Counted from the first letter of the stretch, positions 1 through 5,722 are shown. The stretch: 5,896 nt of DNA from Planctomycetota bacterium (GCA_030605285.1 JAUWIQ010000142.1:1-5896); one strand, 5' to 3'. The notes: generated by a model from the letters alone, not told the origin. A program made the numbers and translations.

Positions 1-272
1 AATTGCTCGGCACCAAGATGGTTGCCAATGAATTTGTGGCCTATCTTCAATTAGGCCAATTGCAAGAAGGCCTCTCGCCTCGCAGTGTCACGATCCTAAC
101 ATATGCCCTTTGCGGCTTTGCCAACTTCGGCTCGATTGGAATCCAGCTCGGTGGCATTGGCGGAGTGGCCCCCGATCGCCGGAGCGATCTGGCAAAACTC
201 GGTGTGCGGGCCATGCTGGGTGGCACGCTGGCGGCGTTCATGACGGCCTGTATTGCAGGTATTTTAATTTAA
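1..272 (+). CDS. nupC: Concentrative nucleoside transporter (CNT/NupC family), C-terminal part
   Basis: Inner-membrane, ion-coupled importer of nucleosides; only the last 89 codons are present, and the 5' part lies outside the window. The first complete codon starts at base 3 and the stop is TAA at 270-272. The fragment opens with the family's GTK...NEFVAY motif, whose Glu (residue 10 of the fragment) corresponds to a nucleoside-contacting Glu in the CNT structure. It continues with [15 protein letters not shown], whose Asn41 and Ser44 match the other conserved substrate contacts. Next come a GGIG turn, the [11 protein letters not shown] cytoplasmic stretch and a final hydrophobic helix ending AGILI. 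All expected C-terminal elements are intact, so the gene looks functional at this end. Substrate range (purine or pyrimidine) cannot be read from this part. It lies 34 bases upstream of the phosphoribosyltransferase gene on the same strand with no terminator between, so co-transcription is likely. Confidence 0.93.
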   Translation, partial: LLGTKMVANEFVAYLQLGQLQEGLSPRSVTILTYALCGFANFGSIGIQLGGIGGVAPDRRSDLAKLGVRAMLGGTLAAFMTACIAGILI

Positions 273-306
273 TTTTTTAACCATTACCCTTCTTCTTCTT
301 GATTCC

Positions 307-834
307 ATGAAAACAATACTTGATGCAAAACAATTGAGCGATGGTGTCCGTAAAATGGCGCAAGACATTACGGACCATTACCAGGGCCGCCCACTGACCA
401 TTATTGGTATTCTTACCGGAAGTGTCGTGCTGCTTGCCGACATGATTCGACTGCTTGAGATGCCGCTGCGCGTTGGCGTACTACAGGCCCGCAGTTATCA
501 TGGTGCCACGACCACACGGGGAGAGTTGATTATTAATGACGAGTTGATGCCCGACATAAAACATCGAGAGGTGCTGCTGGTGGATGATATTTTCGATACC
601 GGTCACACACTTCAAGAGGTGATTTCACGAATTAAGAAGTTAGAACCGGCCTCAGTTCATTCTGCGGTCCTGCTCCACAAAGAAGGTCGCTGCGAAGTCG
701 AGATTACACCGGACTTTGTCGGATTCAACATTCCCGATGAATTTGTCGTCGGTTACGGCCTCGATTATGAAGATGCCTATCGCAACCTCCCCTATCTGGC
801 AGTACTCGAAGAAGAGGATCTGAATCCGATATAG
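307..834 (+). CDS. hpt: Hypoxanthine (guanine) phosphoribosyltransferase
   Basis: Cytoplasmic purine-salvage enzyme transferring phosphoribose from PRPP to hypoxanthine or guanine to give IMP or GMP. The 175-residue length is normal for the bacterial family. Visible elements are the LTGS loop (36-39) that contacts pyrophosphate, the SYHG flexible-loop start (63-66), the PRPP-binding signature LLVDDIFDTGHTL (90-102) with catalytic-base candidate Asp97, a Lys in LLHKEGR (125) placed to contact the purine 6-oxo group, and the C-terminal IPDEFVVGYGLDYEDAYRNLP block. ATG at 307 is chosen because residues 1-15 match the usual N-terminus of the family; the next Met is residue 17. No Shine-Dalgarno is visible; the 34-base leader is AT-rich and then pyrimidine-rich (TTCTTCTTCTT). 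The neighbouring transporter and phosphorylases make sense: bases released by the purine phosphorylases can be recaptured here. It converges on the Nudix gene with 20 bases between stops. Confidence 0.96.
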   Translation: MKTILDAKQLSDGVRKMAQDITDHYQGRPLTIIGILTGSVVLLADMIRLLEMPLRVGVLQARSYHGATTTRGELIINDELMPDIKHREVLLVDDIFDTGHTLQEVISRIKKLEPASVHSAVLLHKEGRCEVEITPDFVGFNIPDEFVVGYGLDYEDAYRNLPYLAVLEEEDLNPI

Positions 835-854
835 TTTTTGACCAGGGCAACGCT

Positions 855-1292
855 TCAACGGGCCTCGGATTGCGTCCGCTCGACACTTTTTAGGTAGGCT
901 AGGAATTCGCGATTGCTCTCCAGCAGTTCCTCCCGGCCCTGCAATTCTTCAAAGGCTAGCCAGGAGACGGCGGCCACCTCCTCAGGATTAGGCCGGAGCC
1001 TGGCAGCGGGTGCGAGCTTGGCGGACCACCAGGCGATTTCCACCTTCCAGGGTGTGACACTTTCCCAGATTTTCTCCACAGGTTCCGCCACCACCCCGAG
1101 TTCTTCCTCCATTTCGCGGATCAGGGTCTGTTGCTCGCTTTCACCCGGCTCCATGCCGCCACCCGGAAAACAGAGTCGCCCCGGGGCAATCACCTTCGCT
1201 GCGCGTCGAATCACACGGTACCGGTTTGCCCGCTGGATCACGGCGACCACGCCTCGACGGCCGGGAGCGGGTGGGGAGGGTGGGGAGGCCAT
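855..1292 (-). CDS. Nudix hydrolase (MutT-like)
   Basis: Small single-domain Nudix protein of 145 residues that hydrolyses a nucleoside diphosphate linked to another moiety. The Nudix box is complete at residues 45-67: Gly45, Glu51, then R59-E60-M-E-E63-E64-L-G66-V, including the metal-binding Glu cluster. The preceding FPGGGMEPGE is typical of MutT-like members, and the segment before it (residues 13-35) forms the expected first strands. The N-terminus is a low-complexity MASPPSPPAPGRR. ATG at 1292 is chosen because it gives this domain directly, with a weak GGAAAG a few bases upstream; an ATG 22 bases further upstream is out of frame. It is the last gene of the leftward set, 46 bases after cytidine deaminase. 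The substrate cannot be told from sequence. House-cleaning of oxidised or excess (deoxy)nucleoside triphosphates is plausible from context; that is inference. Confidence 0.9.
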   Translation of the reverse strand: MASPPSPPAPGRRGVVAVIQRANRYRVIRRAAKVIAPGRLCFPGGGMEPGESEQQTLIREMEEELGVVAEPVEKIWESVTPWKVEIAWWSAKLAPAARLRPNPEEVAAVSWLAFEELQGREELLESNREFLAYLKSVERTQSEAR

Positions 1293-1338
1293 AATCTTTC
1301 CAGCGGGCGTCCATTTTCAGGTTGGGCCCTGCGGCCTG

Positions 1339-1728
1339 CTAAGCAGAAAAAGGATCGGGCAGTAAGGCCTCGAGATCAACTTGACGGATGGCATTATTCC
1401 GTTCGGTATCCACCAACATGATGGGCAGTTGTTTTGAAAATTCCGCCAGGACCTGTCGACAGGCCCCGCAGGGCGAGACTCCGCCGGCCGTCGCCACAGC
1501 AAGCGCCGCAAACTTGCGGTGGCCGGCCGCCACTGCCGTAGCGATCGCGGTCCGCTCCGCACAGTTGGTCAGGCCGTAGGATGCATTTTCGACGTTGACC
1601 CCGCGAAAAATTGTACCATCCGTGGCAAGCAGGGCCGCCCCTACCAGAAAATTCGAGTAGGGGGCATGTGCCATCGAGCGGGCCTCGAGTGCCGTTGCCA
1701 CCAGATCGATTTGTTGTTGCTTATTCAT
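1339..1728 (-). CDS. cdd: Cytidine deaminase
   Basis: Zinc enzyme hydrolysing cytidine and deoxycytidine to uridine and deoxyuridine, feeding the pyrimidine phosphorylase encoded just upstream. Length (129 residues) and motifs fit the small tetrameric class. They are NVENASYG (substrate-binding Asn and Glu), CAE (zinc Cys56 and proton-shuttling Glu58) and PCGACRQ (zinc Cys87 and Cys90). The YSNFLVGAAL stretch has Leu where many relatives have Pro (YSxFPVGAAL), a mild variation. ATG at 1728 is preferred: an AGGA sits 8 bases upstream (1737-1740). A GTG directly before it (1731) would add one residue. Either start lies inside the end of the upstream phosphorylase gene (8-base overlap from the ATG), which suggests translational coupling. 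The stop is TAG at 1339-1341. The C-terminus (EALLPDPF) is typical. Confidence 0.96.
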   Translation of the reverse strand: MNKQQQIDLVATALEARSMAHAPYSNFLVGAALLATDGTIFRGVNVENASYGLTNCAERTAIATAVAAGHRKFAALAVATAGGVSPCGACRQVLAEFSKQLPIMLVDTERNNAIRQVDLEALLPDPFSA

Positions 1729-3031
1729 CACTCAATTCCTGGGAGGTTTTGTGGACTTGATCCAGAATCAAAGGCTCGCTGTAAAAAGGACCCTCTTCGA
1801 TCTGTAGGGTCTCTGTCAATGTGGTGATTAATTGGTCGGAGACTTCATTTCGGGAAAATACGCGGATCAGTTCCTGATTCTGTTCGACGATGTCGCCAAT
1901 CCGAACCTGCATCTCCAGGCCGACTGCATAATCCACCCGGTCGGACATTACCGTCCGCCCGCCGCCGAGCTGAACTACAATTTGCCCCAGTTGTTCCGCA
2001 TCCACACGCGCCACATAGCCCGCGCGAGGTGCGGAAATACTCGTCGCGGCTGCAACTTCACGCGGCCGGCTGAGTTGCCCCCCCTGCGCAGAGACCATCT
2101 CGGCGAATTTTTCCCGCGCATGTCCGCTATCGAGCAGGCCCGCAAGGCGATTCTTGGCGGCCGGTCTCTCCAGCTCGATGTGAGCCGATATCAAGGCCTC
2201 GGCACCAAGGGCGAGCGTCAGTTCGCGCAAGTCGGCAGGCCCCCCCCCTTCCAGTGCCGAAAGCGCCTCGTTGACCTCAACGGCATTGCCAATCATTTTT
2301 CCCAGCGGTTGCTGCATGTCGGTGATCAGGGCCGAAGTGGTCACATCCATCGAGGTGCCCACTGCCACGAGAGATTCTGCCAGGGCACGCGCCACCGGGA
2401 GAGTTTTCATAAAAGAGCCGCCGCCACATTTGACATCCAGAACCAGGGCATCGAGCCCTTCTGCCAGTTTCTTGCTCATGATACTGCCCGTAATCAAGGC
2501 GACCGACGGCACCGTGGCGGTCACATCCCGCAGCGCGTACCACTTGCGATCCGCCGGGGCAATTTCCTCGGTAGCGCCCGTAATCACACAGCCTACCTCG
2601 GTGGTAAGCTGCTCTATTTCATTCAGGGTCAAATTAGTGCGAAAGCCTTCGATCGATTCCAGTTTGTCGAGCGTACCCCCGGTGATGCCCAGTCCGCGAC
2701 CAGAAATCATCGGGACGCTCAGCTCGCAGCAGGCCAACAGCGGGGCCAAAACCAAGGAGACCTTGTCACCAATCCCGCCGGTCGAATGTTTATCGACAAG
2801 CGGTCGGGATTTCTGGGGCCAGGTAAGTTGAATTCCACTCTCGAGCATCGCGATCGTGAGCGCGGTGATCTCTGCTTTTTCCATACCGTTGATACAAATG
2901 GCCATCGAGAGGGCCGACATTTGATAGTCGGGGATTTCCCCGTTCGTATAGTTTTGAATAAACCATGCGATCTGTTCGTCGGAAAGCCGTTGCCCATCCC
3001 GCTTGAGCGCAATGATTTGAGAAGCAGTCAT
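1721..3031 (-). CDS. deoA: Thymidine / pyrimidine-nucleoside phosphorylase
   Basis: Phosphorolyses thymidine, deoxyuridine and possibly uridine to the base plus (deoxy)ribose-1-phosphate. Full family length (436 residues): N-terminal helical domain, glycosyltransferase-like central domain, and a PYNP_C domain from about residue 333 (SAPRAGYVARVDAEQLG to VRIGDIVEQ). The phosphate loop DKHSTGGIGDK is at 80-90, the signature SGRGLGITGGTLDKLE at 110-125, and the base-binding Arg168, Ser183 and Lys187 are in the expected places. Met108 sits where, as I recall, E. coli thymidine phosphorylase has Met111 and Bacillus pyrimidine phosphorylases have Lys; this hints at thymidine preference. Ile116 replaces the usual His in GLGHTGG. 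A nine-G run encodes Gly262-264. ATG at 3031 begins MTASQIIALKRDG, the usual N-terminus; no Shine-Dalgarno precedes it closely. It follows purine phosphorylase A by 72 bases and overlaps cytidine deaminase by 8. Confidence 0.95.
   Translation of the reverse strand: MTASQIIALKRDGQRLSDEQIAWFIQNYTNGEIPDYQMSALSMAICINGMEKAEITALTIAMLESGIQLTWPQKSRPLVDKHSTGGIGDKVSLVLAPLLACCELSVPMISGRGLGITGGTLDKLESIEGFRTNLTLNEIEQLTTEVGCVITGATEEIAPADRKWYALRDVTATVPSVALITGSIMSKKLAEGLDALVLDVKCGGGSFMKTLPVARALAESLVAVGTSMDVTTSALITDMQQPLGKMIGNAVEVNEALSALEGGGPADLRELTLALGAEALISAHIELERPAAKNRLAGLLDSGHAREKFAEMVSAQGGQLSRPREVAAATSISAPRAGYVARVDAEQLGQIVVQLGGGRTVMSDRVDYAVGLEMQVRIGDIVEQNQELIRVFSRNEVSDQLITTLTETLQIEEGPFYSEPLILDQVHKTSQELSDE
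1737..1740 (-). promoter_or_regulatory. Ribosome binding site of cytidine deaminase
   Basis: AGGA on the minus strand, 8 bases before the ATG at 1728 and inside the last codons of the upstream phosphorylase gene. The spacing supports the ATG rather than the adjacent GTG as the start. It is one of the few recognisable Shine-Dalgarno-like sites in this window. Confidence 0.5.
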
Positions 3032-3103
3032 GAAGCAAGGGCTCGACGTTCCTAGGTCCAGGATAAGGGTCGCTTCAATTTTCCTCTGATCGGGAGGCCC
3101 ATT

Positions 3104-3976
3104 TCAAGAGCCATTTCCTGCGTTCCCGGCTGACTCTGCGAGAGAAATCAAAATTCCCAGTACAAGTTGCTCCATTTTTTTAGCCGCTCGTGCTGCGGTT
3201 TCCACGACACCCGCACCGGTTGTCTCGCCCAGGGCGTCTGGCAGGCAGACGTTCGTGATCGCAGAAAGCCCCAAGACCCGCGCGCCGGCCTCAGCGGCGA
3301 CCAGCGCTTCCGGCGCGGTACTCATTCCCACGGCATCCGCTCCGATCCGGCGGAGGTAGCGATATTCGGCGCGGGTTTCATAATTGGGGCCCCGCTGCGC
3401 CACATACACACCCGCGTGGACCCGAAAGTTTGCGCGCCGCGCAACGGTCCGGGCCATGTCGATTAAGTGAGGGTCATAAATGTCGGTCTTTGCGGGGCAG
3501 CGTGGCAGGGTGGCAGTCCCACTGTTTTCCGTTGCCGGGAGTTGTCCGAGAAAATTGATATGATCCTGAATGATCATCACGTCACCCGCCGAAAAATAAG
3601 GATTGATTCCCCCGGCCGCGTTTGAAACGATCAGGACCTCCATGCCGAGGGCCCGCATCACCCGTACCGGTAGCGTGATTTCATGGATCGCGTAGCCCTC
3701 ATAGCGATGAAAACGGCCCTGCATCGCGACGATCGGAGTCTTTGCCAATTGTCCGCAGACCAGGCGGCCCTGGTGTCCGAGCGCGGTGGAGCGGGGAAAG
3801 TGAGGAATCGTTGCGTAGTCGATCGAGACCCCGTCTTCGATATTGTCCGCCAAGCCCCCCAAGCCACTGCCGAGGATCATTCCCACCCGCGGTTTTTCCG
3901 GCCAAAGCGTTTTGATGGAATCGGTGGCGGTTTCGATTTGATGGGCAAGGTCGCGCATCCCGTCCGCTATTGCCAC
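3104..3976 (-). CDS. punA: Purine nucleoside phosphorylase A (trimeric type, Asn at base site)
   Basis: Cleaves purine (deoxy)nucleosides with phosphate to base plus (deoxy)ribose-1-phosphate. The 290 residues carry the trimeric PNP/MTAP-family motifs: phosphate site ILGSGLGG (Ser37), MQGRFHRYEGY (Arg88, His90), SNAAGGIN (118-124), GPNYETRAEYR with Glu200 (human Glu201), and VGMSTAPE (Met218, Ser219). AITNVCLPD contains Asn242, equivalent to human Asn243. Glu plus Asn is the 6-oxopurine signature, so inosine, guanosine and their deoxy forms are the predicted substrates. The His that contacts the 5'-hydroxyl in human PNP (His257) is absent; the region reads TTGAGVVE. The start is GTG at 3976, favoured by AAGGGG ten bases upstream; an ATG at 3958 would drop six residues. 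It lies 18 bases after the stop of paralogue B, in the same frame. The C-terminal tail is Gly/Asn/Ser-rich. The symbol is assigned by family. Confidence 0.94.
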   Translation of the reverse strand: MAIADGMRDLAHQIETATDSIKTLWPEKPRVGMILGSGLGGLADNIEDGVSIDYATIPHFPRSTALGHQGRLVCGQLAKTPIVAMQGRFHRYEGYAIHEITLPVRVMRALGMEVLIVSNAAGGINPYFSAGDVMIIQDHINFLGQLPATENSGTATLPRCPAKTDIYDPHLIDMARTVARRANFRVHAGVYVAQRGPNYETRAEYRYLRRIGADAVGMSTAPEALVAAEAGARVLGLSAITNVCLPDALGETTGAGVVETAARAAKKMEQLVLGILISLAESAGNAGNGS

Positions 3977-3986
3977 GATGGAGGAA

Positions 3987-3992
3987 CCCCTT
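3987..3992 (-). promoter_or_regulatory. Ribosome binding site favouring the GTG start of purine phosphorylase A
   Basis: AAGGGG on the minus strand, ten bases before GTG 3976 and lying in the 18-base gap after the stop of paralogue B. The alternative ATG at 3958 has only GGACGGG directly abutting it, which is too close. This supports the longer GTG-initiated protein, moderately. Confidence 0.4.
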
Positions 3993-3994
3993 AC

Positions 3995-4831
3995 TTAAGA
4001 ACCATGTTTCCCGATTTGTTTGAGTACGCCGATTATCAAGTCGCGCAGTTTAGGCTCCGCGGTATTCGCGGTGGCAATGATTTCTTCCACCACAGCCGGC
4101 TTGAGGGCATCGGGGAGGCACATGTCGGTAACGACCGAAAAGCCCACCACCCGCAGCCCGCAGTGGACCGCAGTGATCACCTCGGGGACCGTCGACATGC
4201 CAACCACATCGGCCCCGATCATACGGAGGAAGCGATATTCTGCCCGCGTCTCCAGGTTAGGCCCGGTGACGGCTACCAGGACCCCTTGATGGGCCACAAA
4301 ATCATGTTGGCGGGCAATCCCCAGGGCCGCTTTGACCATCTCCAGGTCGTAGGGCTGCGACATATCGGGAAACCGCGGCCCGAGCCGGTCGTCATTGACC
4401 CCGATCAAGGGATTGTCGGTCATCAGGTTGATGTGGTCTTCGATCACCATAATATCCCCGCCGCGGTAGTTGGGATTTAAACCGCCGACCGCATTGGTGA
4501 CGATCAGCCACTCGGCCCCCATCGCCCGCATCACGCGGACCGGCAGCGTAATCGACTTGGTCGGATGGCCCTCGTAAAGATGGACCCGCCCCTCCTTGGC
4601 CATCACCGGAACACCCTCGATCTTCCCGCAGATCAGGCGGCCCCGATGGCTCGTGGCGGTCGAGCTGGGGAAATGAGGGATCTTTTCATAATCGATTTCG
4701 GCCTCGACTTCGATCTGCTCGACAAAATGTCCCAGGCCGGTCCCCAGAATAATCCCCGCCCGGGGTCGCTCACCCCACTGCTGGTCGATAAATTCCTGTG
4801 CTTCCTGGATTTTGCCATAGAGTTCGTGCAT
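3995..4831 (-). CDS. Purine nucleoside phosphorylase B (trimeric type, Asp at base site)
   Basis: Tandem paralogue of the next gene, 278 residues, same fold and reaction class. It has phosphate-site residues Thr31 (ILGTGLGH), Arg82 and His84 (EGRVHLYEG), TNAVGGLNP (112-120), GPNLETRAEYR with Glu194, and VGMSTVPE (Met212, Ser213). The base-site motif is VVTDMCLPD: Asp236 replaces the Asn that fixes 6-oxopurine specificity in human PNP. By manual alignment Val248 replaces human His257, Leu193 replaces Phe200 and Thr31 replaces Ser33. Asp, Val and Thr at these places recall methylthioadenosine phosphorylase, but Glu194 is PNP-like (MTAP has Ser). I infer activity on adenosine-type substrates, perhaps broad; this is unproven. 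ATG at 4831 is the only good start after the aldolase stop, with GAGG 11 bases upstream. It sits 33 bases after the aldolase and 18 before paralogue A. Confidence 0.93.
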   Translation of the reverse strand: MHELYGKIQEAQEFIDQQWGERPRAGIILGTGLGHFVEQIEVEAEIDYEKIPHFPSSTATSHRGRLICGKIEGVPVMAKEGRVHLYEGHPTKSITLPVRVMRAMGAEWLIVTNAVGGLNPNYRGGDIMVIEDHINLMTDNPLIGVNDDRLGPRFPDMSQPYDLEMVKAALGIARQHDFVAHQGVLVAVTGPNLETRAEYRFLRMIGADVVGMSTVPEVITAVHCGLRVVGFSVVTDMCLPDALKPAVVEEIIATANTAEPKLRDLIIGVLKQIGKHGS

Positions 4832-4864
4832 CGTCTTGATTGCCTCGCTGGGGGTCTTCCCGTT

Positions 4865-5587
4865 TCAATAGTTGCCCGAGGGGGGCGGCTCGGCCGCACT
4901 CCCCTGTTCTTCCCGCACGAGGGCCTCGGTGCTGCTGGTGCCCAAACGGGTCGCCCCCAGGTCGATAAACGCCCGCGCTTCGGCCAGCGAGCGGATCCCC
5001 CCGGAGGCTTTCACACCGCGGGAAAAATGTTTCCGCATCAAGGTAATATCCTCACGGGTCGCCCCGGTGGCCTGCAATCCGCCCGCCGTCTGTTTGACAA
5101 ACCCAAAACCGGTCGAGGTCTTGACAAAGGTGGCCCCTGCCCGCTCGCTGCACGCGCAGAGCTTAATTTTCTGCTCGTCGGTTTCCAATAATCCGGTTTC
5201 GAAAATCACCTTGACCAGGGCACCTCCCGTCGCGGCCGCCTCGACGACTGCGAGGATATCCTGCTCGACATATTCCCAGTCCGCCGAGAGTACGCGACCG
5301 ATGTTGACCACCATATCGAGTTCTACTGCACCGTGGCGGCAGGCCTCCTCGGCCTCGAATGCCTTGACCGGTGTGGCACACCCTCCATGGGGAAAGCCGA
5401 TCACCGTCGAAACCTTGACCGGGCTCTCTGCAAGGAGTTCGGCAGCCCGGGCCACCATGCTCGGTTTGACGCAAATACTGGCCACCCCGTATTTGGTGCA
5501 AAGTGCCGCCGCCACCGCCAGATCCTCGTCGGTCTGCGTGGGGTGCAGCACCGCATGGTCGATATAGCTGGCAATGGATGGGGCCAT
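4865..5587 (-). CDS. deoC: Deoxyribose-phosphate aldolase
   Basis: Class I aldolase cleaving 2-deoxyribose-5-phosphate to acetaldehyde and glyceraldehyde-3-phosphate, the exit step of deoxynucleoside catabolism. The 240-residue TIM barrel has all catalytic residues: Asp91 in ELDMVVNIG, Schiff-base Lys156 in FVKTSTGF, and Lys193 in VKASGGIR, which lowers the lysine pKa. GFPHGGCATPVK (64-75) and the phosphate-binding LGTSS near residues 215-219 are also present. The last 15 or so residues (EEQGSAAEPPPSGNY) are a hydrophilic Pro/Ser-rich tail beyond the barrel. ATG at 5587 is the only start available: an in-frame TAG lies upstream at 5630-5632 with no ATG, GTG or TTG between. No clear Shine-Dalgarno is seen. 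It is the first gene of the tight leftward run, so the operon promoter should lie in the 135-base spacer or further upstream. Confidence 0.96.
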   Translation of the reverse strand: MAPSIASYIDHAVLHPTQTDEDLAVAAALCTKYGVASICVKPSMVARAAELLAESPVKVSTVIGFPHGGCATPVKAFEAEEACRHGAVELDMVVNIGRVLSADWEYVEQDILAVVEAAATGGALVKVIFETGLLETDEQKIKLCACSERAGATFVKTSTGFGFVKQTAGGLQATGATREDITLMRKHFSRGVKASGGIRSLAEARAFIDLGATRLGTSSTEALVREEQGSAAEPPPSGNY

Positions 5588-5722
5588 CGTGATTGAGCGA
5601 TCTCTGGATTTTTGGCTGGGGTAGAAAAGCTAAAAATAGTCTACCGAGACAAACTCCGGGAGGGCAGCGGTCAAAATCACCACCGCGGCCAGAATTTCGC
5701 AGCACCCATGGTGCCGGGTCCA
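5588..5722. other. Spacer between endonuclease-fold gene and aldolase gene
   Basis: 135 bases with no supported gene, between two leftward genes. The part nearest the aldolase is AT-rich (TTTTTGG, AAAAGCTAAAAATAG) and holds the short inverted repeat at 5620-5645. I looked on the minus strand for a sigma-70-type promoter. A TTGACC and a later TAGACT or TATTTT exist but are too far apart (25 bases or more), so no promoter is called. The aldolase operon may start here or be read through from upstream. Confidence 0.5.
5620..5645. repeat. Short inverted repeat upstream of the aldolase operon
   Basis: GGTAGA at 5620-5625 pairs perfectly with TCTACC at 5640-5645. The 14-base loop contains a second small CTA-AAAA-TAG stem at 5630-5639. 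It lies 33 bases upstream of the aldolase start codon. It could be an operator half-site pair, an mRNA hairpin in the 5' leader, or a weak terminator of the upstream gene. It lacks a GC-rich stem followed by a clean U-tract, so a classical intrinsic terminator is unlikely. A six-base match could be chance. Confidence 0.3.

Larger units (their letters stand above)
855..5587 (-). other. Probable deoxynucleoside/nucleoside catabolism operon
   Basis: Six leftward genes (aldolase, two purine phosphorylases, pyrimidine phosphorylase, cytidine deaminase, Nudix hydrolase) with gaps of 33, 18, 72, -8 and 46 bases and no convincing terminator between them. The enzymes form one pathway from nucleosides to bases and triose phosphate, lacking only phosphopentomutase (deoB), which must be encoded elsewhere. 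No regulator gene such as deoR or cytR is in the window. Confidence 0.75.

Noticed and set aside
816..839. Possible terminator GGAT-ctga-ATCC followed closely by TTTTT at the end of hpt
   Set aside because: The stem is only four base pairs, lies inside the coding sequence, and is separated from the T-run by seven bases; too weak to call.
1832..3055. 407-codon open frame on the + strand opposite the pyrimidine phosphorylase gene
   Set aside because: It lies antisense to a gene with clear motifs throughout, shows no recognisable domain, and has the Arg/His/Gln-rich composition typical of a shadow frame.
3032..3103. Longer pyrimidine phosphorylase start using AGAGGA in the 72-base spacer
   Set aside because: The frame is open upstream, but there is no ATG, GTG or TTG in phase near AGAGGA (only ATT), and the protein already starts at the usual family position from ATG 3031.
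3683..4480. 265-codon open frame on the + strand spanning both purine phosphorylase genes
   Set aside because: It runs across the junction of two well-supported genes on the other strand and resembles no protein family I know; a shadow.
5625..5673. Possible sigma-70 promoter for the aldolase operon (TTGACC with TAGACT/TATTTT on the minus strand)
   Set aside because: Spacing between the boxes is 25 bases or more, well beyond 16-19; no acceptable pair found.
5630..5722. In-frame extension after the TAA of the endonuclease-fold gene, ending in a hydrophobic stretch (LAAVVILTAALPEF)
   Set aside because: It looks a little like a membrane tail, but it follows a normal stop, has no ATG, and is only about 30 codons; chance is likelier than readthrough or a small gene.
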